A DNA stretch of 64,000 nucleotides from Owenia fusiformis (Eukaryota > Annelida > Polychaeta > Sabellida > Oweniidae): the NCBI GenBank assembly GCA_903813345.2, contig CAIIXF020000008.1, positions 14,432,822-14,496,821 of the forward strand, written 5' to 3'. Position numbers and translations under genes: made by a program. The notes under the pieces were generated by a model. That model had not been told where the DNA came from and made no database searches. It saw only the letters and a list, made by a program, of their open reading frames with translations. Positions 23,973 to 59,000 of the stretch are shown here, in pieces (the stretch's first letter is position 1; each line of letters opens with the position of its first letter).

Positions 23973-24980
23973 TGAACTATAATTGGTCCTAGTCAAGAGG
24001 TTGCTAATGACTCCAACTCCTCGGGAAGAATTAAGAAGATATTCCAAAATTAGGGAGTTGTTTTTCAAAGATCAATTCTGAATATTTGCAACAGTTGCAC
24101 AAATAAAGAACCACTACATGTACTTATGCCACATTTTAAGGCTACAGATCCTTAGTCCAGGGTCCACTTGTGTTGTTTACTTCTTCATAAGGCTTGTGGG
24201 GGTGATTAACGGTTTTCCCATGTTAATGAAAACAACACTGAAGGCCAGAAGGCAATATCCTCATACAAAGCAATCAGTCTCTCACATCATCTTAAGAATA
24301 TAATAATCAACATAACTACAAATTATTTTCATAAAATCTTCCTGTTTATTCCCTCGATATGTACAGAAATATGTTAGATTCAAACTGATCCTGTCAGCAA
24401 GTAATGGTTAATGAATAATGGAACTACACTGAATATAGTCTAACAACTTATGGAAACATTCTAATCAGTTAATCTGAAAACGTAGGATCAAATCCTATGC
24501 TGTGCTAATTTAAACTAAAATATATGTGGTGCACAGTGCACACCATACCATACAGTTTGTTAAAAAGAATAATAGTCACAATTTTGCAAATTCTATTAGA
24601 ATTTCTAACCATGTATGCATGCATCTTGTATGTTCTGTGGAGTGAACATTTAAATATAAAGGATATTCAAAAATGGTTTGGCTCTATTTTTTTCAAACTA
24701 AAATCCCATGATAGTTATAAAGATACATTATTTAATAATCACTTCCAAATAACCCTGTGCATTAAATATAGGTTGTATTTTACATCTCGTAACTTCTAAT
24801 TAAAAAGGAACATGAAGTGAAAGATTCACCGATTTCATGATTGGTATAAAAACTAAAACACTCACTCCCAACACATATTTAATAATAATGAATAAATATT
24901 TTGATATTTAAGCCCACTTCATTTAAACCATACAGTACATGCAAATCAGAACTGATTTGAGCTTGGCGCAGCAATAGTCC

Positions 24981-25315
24981 ACCCGTGTAGCTCAGCGGTA
25001 GCGCAGGTACCTCTTACGCAATAGGTCCCGGATTCGATCCCCGGTTCAGGCAAGACTAAATTTGCTTGTTTGCGTGAAGTACTTCAGGGTGTTTGACTGA
25101 GTGGTCCGCAACTCGTACAAAAGGCTGTGGTGTGTAATTGTATGTCTATGTATAAGTGCACATAAAAGAACACAGGGCTCCTTCAAGGAGGGGTTTCCGG
25201 GTCTATCTTCCGTGTTAATTACGTAAATTACGACCGTATATATACGGGACATACCCAAGAGGTATTGCTCACCTTCATTGGTGGTAAACAAAATACAATA
25301 CAATATAATAGTACT
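24981..25315 (+). mobile_element. tRNA-derived SINE
   Basis: The head (24981-25052) has a pol III A box (TAGCTCAGCGGTAGCGCAGG) and B box (GATTCGATCCC) at normal tRNA spacing, but the acceptor-stem halves (ACCCGTG and TTCAGGC) cannot pair, so it is not a working tRNA. The anticodon-loop region resembles valine tRNA. A body of about 200 bp follows and ends in an AATACAATACAATATAATA tail. Head, body and simple-repeat tail are the anatomy of a SINE. Confidence 0.75.
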
Positions 25316-26128
25316 ACATGCCAAGAAGAAATGGATAATCCTCGTCTTTACATAAAATTGTGACAATATCTAGCACTGACCCCATTTATCTCAATAATAC
25401 TAACAGTACGAAACCATGTTCCAATTTGTTTCCTTGTAGTTCTTCTCACATTTTCTTATTTCTATTATGCTTATATCATGTAATGTGAATGGATCCCTAT
25501 ATGATTGTTTACCATTAAATATCAACCCTGAGTAATAATTGAGTAGATTCAAACACCCGCAACAGATTTTGTATTTAGAACGCTTGAAATGTTCTGATTA
25601 TATACAAGTACAGTTAAACTAATGTATGCCTAAATTTGCCAAGACAAGACATCCTATACATTACACAATCGTTAAAATATTCCTCTATGAAGTATGATCT
25701 AAGAGCAAAGGTATGGTGAACAGAACTTTGATTTGCTGCCACATACATCAAGTGAAATACATGCATTGTCTAACATTTCAATCAACAGAGATTTCGTTTC
25801 ACACATTCCAATGAAAAGGATTCATCACAGCCATGATTGAACACACTAAAATTATATCTAATAGTGGCTATAGCCCATTTCCCATGTTGGTTATAGCCCA
25901 TTGTTTCATTGACAATGACCAGGTGCAATGTTAATGTTCATTGTTCAAATATCAGAAGTTTGTTATTGGAAATTCTGCTGTAAATCCCAAGGTGAATCTC
26001 TCTATGCTACACAAAGACAAGTGTCCATATTGAAAGTTAACCGTTGCATATTATGTGTTTTGGTTTTGCAATGAGGCAGACCTGATAAACCTTGATGTGT
26101 GAGGTTCGCTAGCCTTGCCATGAAAGAG

Positions 26129-49170
<23,042 letters not shown>

Positions 49171-49860
49171 CTTGTTCGCGGTTTTTTAAAGGACATGCGC
49201 ACGTAATGTTGTTGAACAGTCACGTGATCAGGGAATTTCCCTGGGTATTTCCCAAGATCATGGCCGATGTAAAGAGTGCAAGTTAGACATGCCTCAAGAA
49301 AAGAACCGTTTTGCTTGCAGATAGTCAGAGAAAACGGAATATGCAAGTGAGCAAAATGATCCACAAGAATCCTTGGTTTGAATAGTACTAGTAGGTATAA
49401 AATCCAGTAAAACTGGGGCCTTTTGTAATTTAGCGAATTTCAGCGATGCTTTTGTTGAGTCTAAAAAAATAATTGTAGACTTCAAGATGCCCCAGACTCC
49501 CAAGATGTCATGGTCATTGGGAAAGGCTATTTGTTTTGAAGAATAAATGCATGGTTGATAAGAAAATCAATACATAGATGGCGTTTAGTACACAATGACA
49601 CCGAATAGAGACACAGCCAACACCATCTATCTAATATCCAATATAATAGAATCAGTCTAATATTGAATAAGGAAGATTTATAGATCAAGTGGTCACTGTG
49701 GACAGGGACACGTAGCGACATCTATTACTAGTGTCCTGACTAATGGTATAGTAGAAGAACCGTAGCAAGCCGGGGGTTTGTGGGCATGCCCCCCAGAAAC
49801 GATAAAATTTATATCCTCTCTGGTACATTCGGAGCATATCTGATCAACGATGCATTTCAG
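49171..49860. other. Upstream flank of ADSS
   Basis: The promoter and 5' UTR of the leftward ADSS gene should be here. The 30 bp before the ATG include CGCGAACAAG. I see no TATA box or other element I would defend. No gene on the other strand. Confidence 0.4.
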
Positions 49861-49867
49861 GGGTGTC

Positions 49868-50433
49868 CCGGGGGGTTCACTATATATAAACCTTGACGGG
49901 GATCCTCGGCGCATGTGGGGTACCTTTTTCAACGTTTGGTATGGCAATGGACCCATATTTTAGGATTTGGTATGGGAATGCCCGGAAATTTCTGACTTCT
50001 GAGGCATGGCAATGGTCGGACTTTTGCTCTTCTGGTATGAGAATGGTCGTTGTAGATACGTTACCTAACATTCGTGGTATGGCATTGGTCCAGTAGTTCC
50101 AAATTTGTATGACATTGATCCTATATTTCATTTCCTTTGAATTAAGGTATGGCATTGGTCCCATATTTGGACATTTGGTATGGCATTGTCCTACATTTTG
50201 ACATTTGGTATGGCATTGGTCCCATAATTGGGCATTTGGTATGGCATTGGTCCTATATTTGGACATTTGGTATGGCATTGGTCCTATATTTAGACATTTG
50301 GTATGGCCTTTGGGCGTTATTTTGGTTGGTATGGGAACATATTGAAATTTGACAGATTGGTATGGGAACATATTGATATTTGAGGCTTCAGCCTAGGACC
50401 CCCGTCGAGTTTTATATACAGTGAACCCCCCGG
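49868..50433. mobile_element. TIR element carrying a 31-bp minisatellite
   Basis: The ends (CCGGGGGGTTCACTATATAT + AAA..TTGACGGGG) are inverted copies at both sides. The flanks GGGGTGTC and GGGGTGTG may be an imperfect 8-bp duplication. Between them lie about 10 to 12 degenerate tandem units of TTTGGTATGGCATTGGTCC + TATATTTGGACA. The last three units are exactly 31 bp apart. The frames it opens on both strands (MALVPYLDIWYG-like) are by-products of the repeat. Confidence 0.75.
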
Positions 50434-50521
50434 GGGGTGTGGCCAGCTTTCAGTTGGTGCGATTGCCAAAATTCTTTTAGGTTTTCAGTCAGTGGGATTT
50501 ATCGCATCCTATGACCCCCAC

Positions 50522-50803
50522 CAGGGGTGGATCTGGGAACCAACAAGGGCGGTGGGCCAAATTTCAGGTCAGAGAGAAAAACTTTTGGGCCCCTAAAACC
50601 AAATTCTGAAATTTTGAGGCCCATTTTCTTTAAAATTTGGACTGAAAATTAAAAAATAAGGCCTTAAAGGCCCCGTAATTACTAAAAAGGCCCACTGTTT
50701 GGGGTCTTTTTTGGTCCAACATTTTTGGGCCCAATTTTTTTTCGGGGCCCAACTTAGGGGGGGGGGGGTGGGGCCCCATGGGCCCCCCCTGCATCCGCCA
50801 CTG
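50522..50803. mobile_element. MITE of the CAGGGGTGGATC family
   Basis: Ends CAGGGGTGGATC and GATCC/GCATCCGCCACTG, flanked by CCCAC on both sides. The body alternates GGGCCC-rich words with T/A runs and ends in a long G tract. It is in the same orientation as the next copy. Confidence 0.8.
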
Positions 50804-50944
50804 CCCACCACAATCTAAAGTGGTCGTAGGATTCGATAAAGTGGGATAAGCAGGGCAAAACAGATTTTTTTTGAATTATACAAAAATTGATGCAACTTCC
50901 TTCAAAATTGTGCAAGAAGCTTTAAATAAAAAGCATTTTAGGTC

Positions 50945-51205
50945 TTGGGGTTGTTATCAGAAATTTACACCAAACAGGAAATGAAAAAAACATGTGGATT
51001 TTTGAATTTTTTGAAGTAAGATAACAGAGTTCTGCTTTGAACTTCAGTCAGTTGTACTCCTCCTATATATCATTTATGTGACCAGGATCACAATGGTCAT
51101 GGTCAAAATGACCCTTACCATGCTGAAATAGCGTTTTCAGCCCTCTGAAAGTGTGACTAAAAAAAGTTAAAAGTTAGCGTTTTGGAAAGGTCACTAAAGG
51201 TCAAT
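50945..51205. repeat. Fragment of the TTAA foldback family
   Basis: Shares AAGATAACAGAGTTCTG, GACCAGGATCACAATG and CTGAAAGTGTGACT-type words with one arm of the element at 17164-17918. Only one arm is present and no TTAA ends are seen. Confidence 0.6.
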
Positions 51206-51324
51206 TTTTCGCACCAATCTCACCCCCCCTGGCTATGCCTATACATTATATCACATGTAAATCAATGAGAGACAGTATCGATAGGAGATATCGGTGACTT
51301 TCCATTGGTTTCTGTTGATGTTAG

Positions 51325-51648
51325 CAGGGGTGGATCTGGGAATCAACAAGGGGGGGGGGCCCAAATTTCAAGTCAGAGAAAAAAACGTCCGCGCTTGCGG
51401 GGAAAAAAATTTTGGGCCCCTAAAACACAAAAGTGGGCCCAAATTTTGAGGCCCATTTTCTTCAAAATTTGGCCTGAAATTAAAAAATAAGGCCTTAAAA
51501 GGCCCAGTAATGACCAAAAAGGCCCACTTTTTGGGGCCTGGAGGCCTTTTTTGGCCCAACATTTTTTTTGGGCCCAATTTTTTTTTCTGGGCCCACCCAA
51601 GGGGGGGGGGGGCCCGGGCCCCCAGGCCCCCCCCCTAATCCGCCAGTG
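51325..51648. mobile_element. MITE of the CAGGGGTGGATC family
   Basis: Ends CAGGGGTGGATC and ATCCGCCAGTG with GTTAG on both sides. It is internally close to the copy at 50522-50803, with an extra GGCCTGGAGGCC segment. Confidence 0.8.
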
Positions 51649-52043
51649 GTTAGTATATTATCGGTAGCCGGGTTAATCATCTTCCAATTTTAACTGCTGA
51701 AAATAAATTGTGCACCCTCAGTGACATCATTGAATGACCTCATGACATAAAAAATTAAAAACATTGCTAAATGTTCTGAAGTATACATAAAAAAATTAAT
51801 AATACATGTAGTTGAAATAATGTAGTTTTTACTTATCAGAAAACAATGAATTTACAGTATAAAGTGTTGAATATAATAATCTATACTTTTTCTGTTAGGA
51901 TGGAGGGAAATTCAAATGTTTCAAAAATTAAGACCAACAGTTTTTTTCAAAAGTCATATTTGGGTAAATAAACAAATTTCCAATTTCCAACATATTTCAG
52001 AATATTACTCAAGGTATCACAGCCAACAGCTTCCGATAGTAGA

Positions 52044-52230
52044 CAGGCTCGTAGCTAGGATTTGCCAAGGGGGTTCATATTTAAAAAAATTCCAGGGTGT
52101 GTTCACCTATAAATGGCCAAAACACACAAAAAGTGCTCAGAATGGTGATAAACTGCATGATTTTGAAAGAATTTTGGCTGGGGGGGGGGGACTGAACTGA
52201 ACCCGAACCGCCCCCCTGGCTACCAGCCTG
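52044..52230. mobile_element. 187-bp TIR element with 5-bp duplication
   Basis: Ends CAGGCTCGTAGC and GCTACCAGCCTG, flanked by GTAGA on both sides. A second, less complete copy is at about 62088-62261 in the 3' flank of the K2P gene, sharing CGTAGCTAGGATTTGCCA, AATGGCCAAAA and TGCATGATTTTGAAAGAATT. Confidence 0.8.
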
Positions 52231-52375
52231 GTAGATAAAAAATGATATGAATGAACTTTTTATGATTTGTTTAAATTGAATGTTTTAAAAATATTGACAA
52301 GACCCTTTGAATAAAAGCATCTTGGTCTGTCAGCGTTAGTAGCTGATGATGGAGAGGTTAAGCTTTGCATATATA

Positions 52376-55193
52376 CACGGGATGTCATCGTCTGATTTGG
52401 TCAATGTTAGGGAGCAGGTCGTTTTTACAATAAATTTCAATATTTTCACACAAAATATTTTTTTACTGAAAAACTGCTCATTCGCAGAGAAAATGTACTA
52501 GCACATGCAATGACAATGTCAATCACGCTTCTGTACGAAATTCGGCGGAAGTCTTTTATAATCTAATACGAAGTTACTAAAAAAGGCGCGAACGCCCTAC
52601 ACTCAAAATGATCGTTTTTCCATTATAACTTTTTAACGTAATTTAACGAAGGCTTCTAATTATTATCCAAGATAGTCTAAATACCGATTAAAATATTTCT
52701 TACTTCAAACAGATACGCCGTCTTTTATTCAATTTTTTAAAAAATAATAAAAAATAACTCTTGTCAATGTTAGGGAGCAGTCAATGTTAGGGAGCAAAAT
52801 GATTTTATCAGAATATTAAAAATGTAGCAAATGGCCATTTAAAATATGTATGGCATTTATAAACTGAACAATTTTGTTTGTATGATTATTTGATACCCTT
52901 TGGGGAGGAAAGCGTTAAAATTGTAAGAAAATCATTGAAAAGGTTATTTTGCATTTTTTATTTTCAGCTAAATCCTGTTTACGTTCGTTTTAGAAATATT
53001 TAGATGCGAACCATTCCTTCTTTATTCGTTGACCTCTAACTGTAAATGAATGGATGTATCGTTATATACACTTTTTGATGATGTCATCAGTTCACAATCC
53101 TAAATTGTGGATGATAAATTATCTGAACTGATATATAGGCTTGAGAAATCTCCGACATCCTTCAGTTCTATGATTTGATATTTTCCTAGTATTAAAGTAA
53201 GAGAGTTAGTCTCGCACTTATCTTTACGACCGGGTATCACCTGATAGCTGGCACAAACGCTATGAAGGGCTCATTGCGCAGTTACATGTATGATAGTAGA
53301 TTTTTACACGTATACTTCAATTTGTCAATACTCAGACAATGCAGTATATAACCGATCTCTGTTATATGTGTACCACTTGCTAATGATACTCTAAAGCCCG
53401 GTATACACCAATGGGACAAGTTGGGACCTCCATAGACTTAACATGGCGTGGGACCTAGTGGGACCTTTTGGGATTTTGCCCCATGAAGTCCGTGGGAATC
53501 AATGGGACTCCGTCGGATTTTGCCCCAACTTGCATATAATCTTGCCCCATCGAGTCCCATGAGGTCCCACGTTGGACTCGATGGGATTCGATGGGGCAGG
53601 ATGGGGCAAAATCCCACGGAGTCCCATCTTGCCCCATCGAGAATGAACATGTTCATTCTTTCCATGGGGCATCGTGGGATTTCCGATCAGGTCACATGTT
53701 ATGTGAAGCCCAACATACACCAATGGGGCAAGGTGGGATTTGATGGGACTCCATGGGGCTCGATGGGGCACGTTGGGACTTGATGGGGCAAAGTCATCAA
53801 CCATGGGACTCCGTTGGACTCATTGGGGCAAGTTCGGATTCGATAGGGCAAGATCGGACTCGATGGGCAAGTGGGATTTTGCCCCATTGGTGTATACTGG
53901 GCTTAAGGCTACTTTATTTAAGTTTTGAATGAATTTAATTGTCAAAAAGCGGCTCACTTGCAGACTTGGGGACACCCTATATATTAACCTGGGATTACAC
54001 ATACAGTACGTGGCTGGACTGCGTCATCCATATCCACCGTGCAAGCTACTTATTTCACTTTCCAATGTACTACAGTAATTATATGAATGAATTATCATGG
54101 AATTATTGAGAATATTTTTGAAATTTACAGTTCAGGGGAGACATAATTTTTAAAATAACAAAACATTACATTTCATGCTACTAGATCATGAGCTAGCTAG
54201 CAACTGCAGCTGCGCATTTATTACGCTATCTTACATGTTTGAAGAATGATTCGTTTTAATATGCCGTTGTAAGGTATTGTATCTGGTTAAATTGTGTATA
54301 TTGTGCTGAGCAATACTGTATGCTTGTAAGGTTTATACCAAGGGGTATAAAACAATCATACAATCTTGTCTAGTTTATAAATGACATACATGTTTGTAAA
54401 GGCCAATTACTCTGATATTCTGATAAAACCATTTCGCCCCACTGCATTGTTTGCTCCGCCACATTGATCATACTTATTTTTTATTATTTAAAAAAAATTA
54501 AAGAAAGGTGTACCTGTTTGAAGTAAGAAATATTTCAATATGTACTGAGATTATCCATGATAATAATTAACTTTCCTTCGTCAAAAATCTTTGAGAGTCC
54601 ATTTTCTGAAGATAACAAAAATGCAAAACAATTTTTTTTATCGATTTTGTTAAATTTTGTTAAGGCAAGGGGTTTAAAATAATCATTCAAACAATATTGT
54701 TTAGTTTATAAATGCCATACATATTTTAAATGGCCATTTGCTACATTTTTAATATTCTGATAAAATCATTTTGCTCCCTAACATTGACTGCTCCCTAACA
54801 TTGACAAGAGTTATTTTTTATTATTTTTTAAAAAATTGAATAAAAGACGGCGTATCTGTTTGAAGTAAGAAATATTTTAATCGGTATTTAGACTATCTTG
54901 GATAATAATTAGAAGCCTTCGTTAAATTACGTTAAAAAGTTATAATGGAAAAAACGATCATTTTGAGTGTAGGGCGTTCGCGCCTTTTTTAGTAACTTCG
55001 TATTAGGTTATAAAAGACTTCCGCCGAATTTCGTACAGAAGCGTGATTGACATTGTCATTGCATGTGCTAGTACATTTTCTCTGCGAATGAGCAGTTTTT
55101 CAGTAAAAAAATATTTTGTGTGAAAATATTGAAATTTATTGTAAAAACGACCTGCTCCCTAACATTGACCAAATCAGGCGATGACATCCCGTG
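52376..55193. mobile_element. 2.8 kb foldback element with ~500-bp arms
   Basis: Two nearly identical arms of about 510 bp (52376-52890 and 54680-55193) begin CACGGGATGTCATCG and end in the complement, flanked by ATATA on both sides. Each arm carries three copies of the motif TCAATGTTAGGGAGC, one near the tip and a pair near the middle. Further degenerate arm copies fill 54400-54640, and a separate G-rich TIR element sits inside. There is no transposase frame. The high arm identity implies recent insertion or gene conversion between arms. Confidence 0.85.
53392..53906. mobile_element. Strand-biased G-rich TIR element nested in the foldback
   Basis: The ends AAGCCCGGTATACACCAATG and CATTGGTGTATACTGGGCTT are inverted. 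The interior is made of degenerate words such as TGGGACTCGATGGGGCAAGA on the two strands, switching between G-rich and C-rich halves, with an internal extra copy of the end (CCCAACATACACCAATGGGG, about 53708). The many small open frames here are repeat artefacts. Confidence 0.75.
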
Positions 55194-56000
55194 ATATAAT
55201 CGAAACTGAACCTGTACGTATCACTCGACCATATACAAATTCATGTAGTCTTCTCATATAAATAGCCATTCAAATCCAGTGTTTGTTTAGACTACACCAT
55301 AGCGTGTAATGATTCTATAGTATGTCATTGATGCGGTTTTATAGCTGGTTTTCTAATACATATTTTAAACGAGCTCGTTTATTAAGATTTTTGGCGCTAA
55401 ATCATGCATGACATACATCATCGTGTTCAGCAAGAATTCAACTGTGCATCGAAATCAAAATTGACAGCATAGTGTTCAATAGACAGGAGTAAAATGGTTC
55501 CCGTTGAAGTAGTATCTGAAGTAGACTAAGCGCGCATAAAACTATGAGCGCTCGATACATTCCTTTGTTAATTTTTGTACTTTGCGTTCACGGTTACGTT
55601 GTGAAAAACATCGTTAGCTTAACCTCTCCGATAACTATAATATAAACTTGACCTCTACTTAGATTGAACATACTATGCAGACATTCAGCATCATGATGCA
55701 TAAGCAACAAATCAGATTGTGATCATTGTATCAACTTTATAATGGGAGATCACAATCAGATTGAATGATGAGATTATAAAGCATGCTGTATCATAATAAA
55801 TACCTGAGATTTATAGCATGTACTCAAGTATCTGTGAGATTATTAGAAAGTGTCACTGAAAAGGACATACACAATATTACATGGACTAATACATGGAAGA
55901 ACATAGGATTTTAGCTTCTGTGATAAAGCTGGAGTAAATAGCAATATTCTCAAAATTAAACTAATTGTTCAATAGTGAAAGGAGGATATTTAACATCACA
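55194..56000. other. Upstream region of the K2P gene
   Basis: AT-rich DNA leading to the first coding exon. It should hold the promoter and 5' UTR. No TATA box, ORF or repeat is clear enough to call. Confidence 0.4.
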
Positions 56001-59000
56001 ATGGAATGTAGAACTATAGGGGCAATGGGTTTGGGATTGTGGTTATACCTAGTGTTGGGAGGGGTAGTATTTCACTTTCTGGAACAACAAAATGAAAGTG
56101 AAACTAGACAAATAACAAAGGCAACTCGTTTTGAGTTTCTAAGTAAGTTTTTCAAAGGTTCATGTAACTACTATTGATACTAAAAACCATATTTGGTATT
56201 TGGTGTCTGAAACAAATGGCAGGTGGTGACATTTTGTATGTTGATGCCTTGTTTTATTATTTTATGACTGTATGACTTGATTCTGAATTTGGTTGACATT
56301 TTGAAGTAAATTGAAGAGAATCTCAGGTTTTTTGTGAGCTTTTTGTTGTTTACTTTAAAATATGTAATAATCTGCTTCAGATTGGAATGCCTATTATAAT
56401 TAGCCTCTTGCTAATTATTGGTAGACCTGTAAATTGAGACAACCGTTTCAACAATTGTCAATATCTTTCTTGATTATCAGCCTAAATCTTCGTTAAACAT
56501 TCTGAATTAATTACATTTGATTTGTTTTTCAGAGAACTTTTCCTGTGTATCAGTTGAGCAGTTTGAGTTCCTGATAAAGACCGTAATCAAGGCATATGAC
56601 CAGGGTATTATAGCCACAAATAATACAGATTCGGCATCTAACTGGGATGTAGCTGCCTCAATATTCTTCTCAGCAACAGTTGTCACCACCATAGGTCAGT
56701 ATATTGTCTGTTGTTTGTTTGTTTGTTCGTTTGTTTGTTTGTTGTTTGTTTGTTTGATGAGTCATGTGTTCATTATTCCATTAAACAAAGTTTGTGAATC
56801 GGGTATAGGGGTAGGGGTACTGAGAAACTTATCTAACTTACTTTTGCAACTTGAATTTGACATCTGGTTGACAATCAGTGCCCTTCAAAAGGTGGTGACA
56901 TTTTGTCATGTTCATGCCTTCTTATGAATATGTATGCGGTTTGGAATTTGTTTTTTAAATGAAGCAGCAATTCTTACATTTAGTCGCTTGCTTTTGTTAT
57001 ATTTACTTTAGTCCACGTCAAAAGTGAAGGACTAAATACATAAATTGTGGTTTATTTTAAAAACAAATTTTAAACTGAAGATATATTCTCAAATAAGACT
57101 ATATTCTCTAACTTTAAGGTTTCATTAGCTTTAAAGCAAGAAAACAAAAAATCTTACCAAATTTAACTTTGGCAGTTTTTCCATTTTGTTCCGGTGATGT
57201 AAAGTCAAAGTAACTACATGTACATATAGTAAAGAGAACAGAAACCTACCTTCAATAATAAGTATTTAAGTTGTGATAAGGAAATGTTCACTTGAAGGTA
57301 TGAGTAGAAGGCATTTTGAGATCTTTGGGAGTTACATTTATTAACTTTAAGTTTCTGTATGAACAATGTTCAGCGTATGATCTTGTAGTCTGTATTATGT
57401 TTGATTTACAATGCCAATTTATATGCTATAGTTGATTTATTCATGAATTGATAACAGATATTTTTTGCAGTTTCAAATGTGAAAACTTCGCCCACTCTTC
57501 AATCAATGTATACACCGTCTATGGTAACCACTTTGAATAAGTTAATTAAAGTGAAGACAGGGATTTACATCCTCATACTGTTACTAACTGCTAAACTCCC
57601 ACAGACATAGGCCATTGGTAAGTCCTACTGGTAATAAGTGATAACACCCCCTCACCTTGGTTTATAGCACACTATACTTCAGCAGTGCAATAAACAAGAC
57701 TATCTGTCCTGTAACTCTTAGGAGGATGAGGTCTATACATTTTTTTCAGTTTTTTTCTCCCCAAGTTTCAGACTAGGGTAGATGATCAGGGGTTTCATTA
57801 GCAGCAGGCAGTAGGCAATTTTCACCGGTTGTTTTCACAAAATCGCTTTAATTTGGAATGGAGGTGTCTTAAAAGATCCCAGATGTGTTTGTCTTTTAGA
57901 GAGAAATTGTGTTCCATGGACATTACTTTGACTTCCCAGTATAAAATGTTATTTTCTCTTTGGCAAATCAAATTATGATGGTATATTTATTTAAAATGAT
58001 ATCCCATACATTTAATCTCAGATTCTTTCTTTGTTATTTCCAGGCTATGGCAATATATCACCTGCAACTACTGGTGGGCAAGTGTTCTTCATCTTTTATG
58101 CCTTGTTTGGAATTCCATTCACAGCCATTATCCTTGGAGGAATCGGTGGACAATTACAAAAATTGTGGAATAAAATCAAGGATAAAACATTCAAGGACAA
58201 CATTAAATTTAAGGAAAAAACTAAAAATATACTGTTAATAGTTACAGAGATAATATTAGGATTGACTTTATTTATTCTTTTGCCAGCCCTATTGTTTTCC
58301 CTTGTGCAACAATGGAGTTATGGTACGGCATTATACTAAACGTTCGTCACACTCACAACTGTTGGTTTTGGAGACTATGTAGCAGGTAATTTGAATAAGT
58401 TTTATCATGTCACCACCACAAGCATCCTCCTAAGCAGGTATCCAGAATCTGTACCTCCTTCTTCCCCCTGCTATAACCAATTTGGAAGCACCCGATTTAA
58501 ACTGAATCAGGTGATCTAATTATGCGCCATGACTTATACATGATTTCTGTCGCAGTGTTGCGACAGCCAATCAGATTGCGAGTTCTTAATCGGGGAAATG
58601 CTAACTGCTTATAGCAGGGTGTAAAAAGAAAGAAGATATTCTGGATTTTGAAGCCCTGTGATCGGAGGATGCACCACAAGTAGTGACATATTGTTATAGT
58701 CTCCAACTTTTTCTGGATGTTGTATGGAGTTTGACAGTTGGCATTGGGTGTTTGGAGTTGGGCATCTGTAACAAATGGCAAGTGATAACATTTTGCATGT
58801 TAATGCCTTGTTTATATATATAGTAATGGACAAAATCCAGACTAGGATTTCATAAAGAGTGTCAAATGGTCAGTGTCCAATCACAATGCTCCATAAAACA
58901 CAAGTTTCAATGATTTGTCATCAATATGAAAACGTAGCAATTAATTATTCCAAAATGGTTTTAATCAATGAAATAATATATATTAATAGCATTATACCTA

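Larger units (their letters stand above)
22976..26128. other. Intergenic DNA between convergent DMAC2 and adenylosuccinate synthase
   Basis: Contains a MITE (about 23534-23972) and a tRNA-derived SINE (about 24981-25315). The right part must hold the adenylosuccinate synthase 3' UTR, but I could not choose a poly(A) signal for it. No gene is supported elsewhere. Confidence 0.5.

Noticed and set aside
24981-25052. Functional tRNA gene
   Set aside because: Acceptor-stem halves do not pair and the T stem has a mismatch; the sequence continues into a SINE body and tail.
49880-50371. 163-codon minus-strand ORF and the plus-strand frames at 50149-50352
   Set aside because: They are translations of the 31-bp tandem repeat and open on both strands for compositional reasons.
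50593-51680. Gly/Pro-rich ORFs near long G runs
   Set aside because: These are translations of GGGCCC-rich MITE bodies present in three copies, without codon constraint.
53438-53928. Several overlapping 60-100 codon ORFs on both strands
   Set aside because: They come from the degenerate G-rich words of a TIR element; the peptides are repetitive and mutually antisense.
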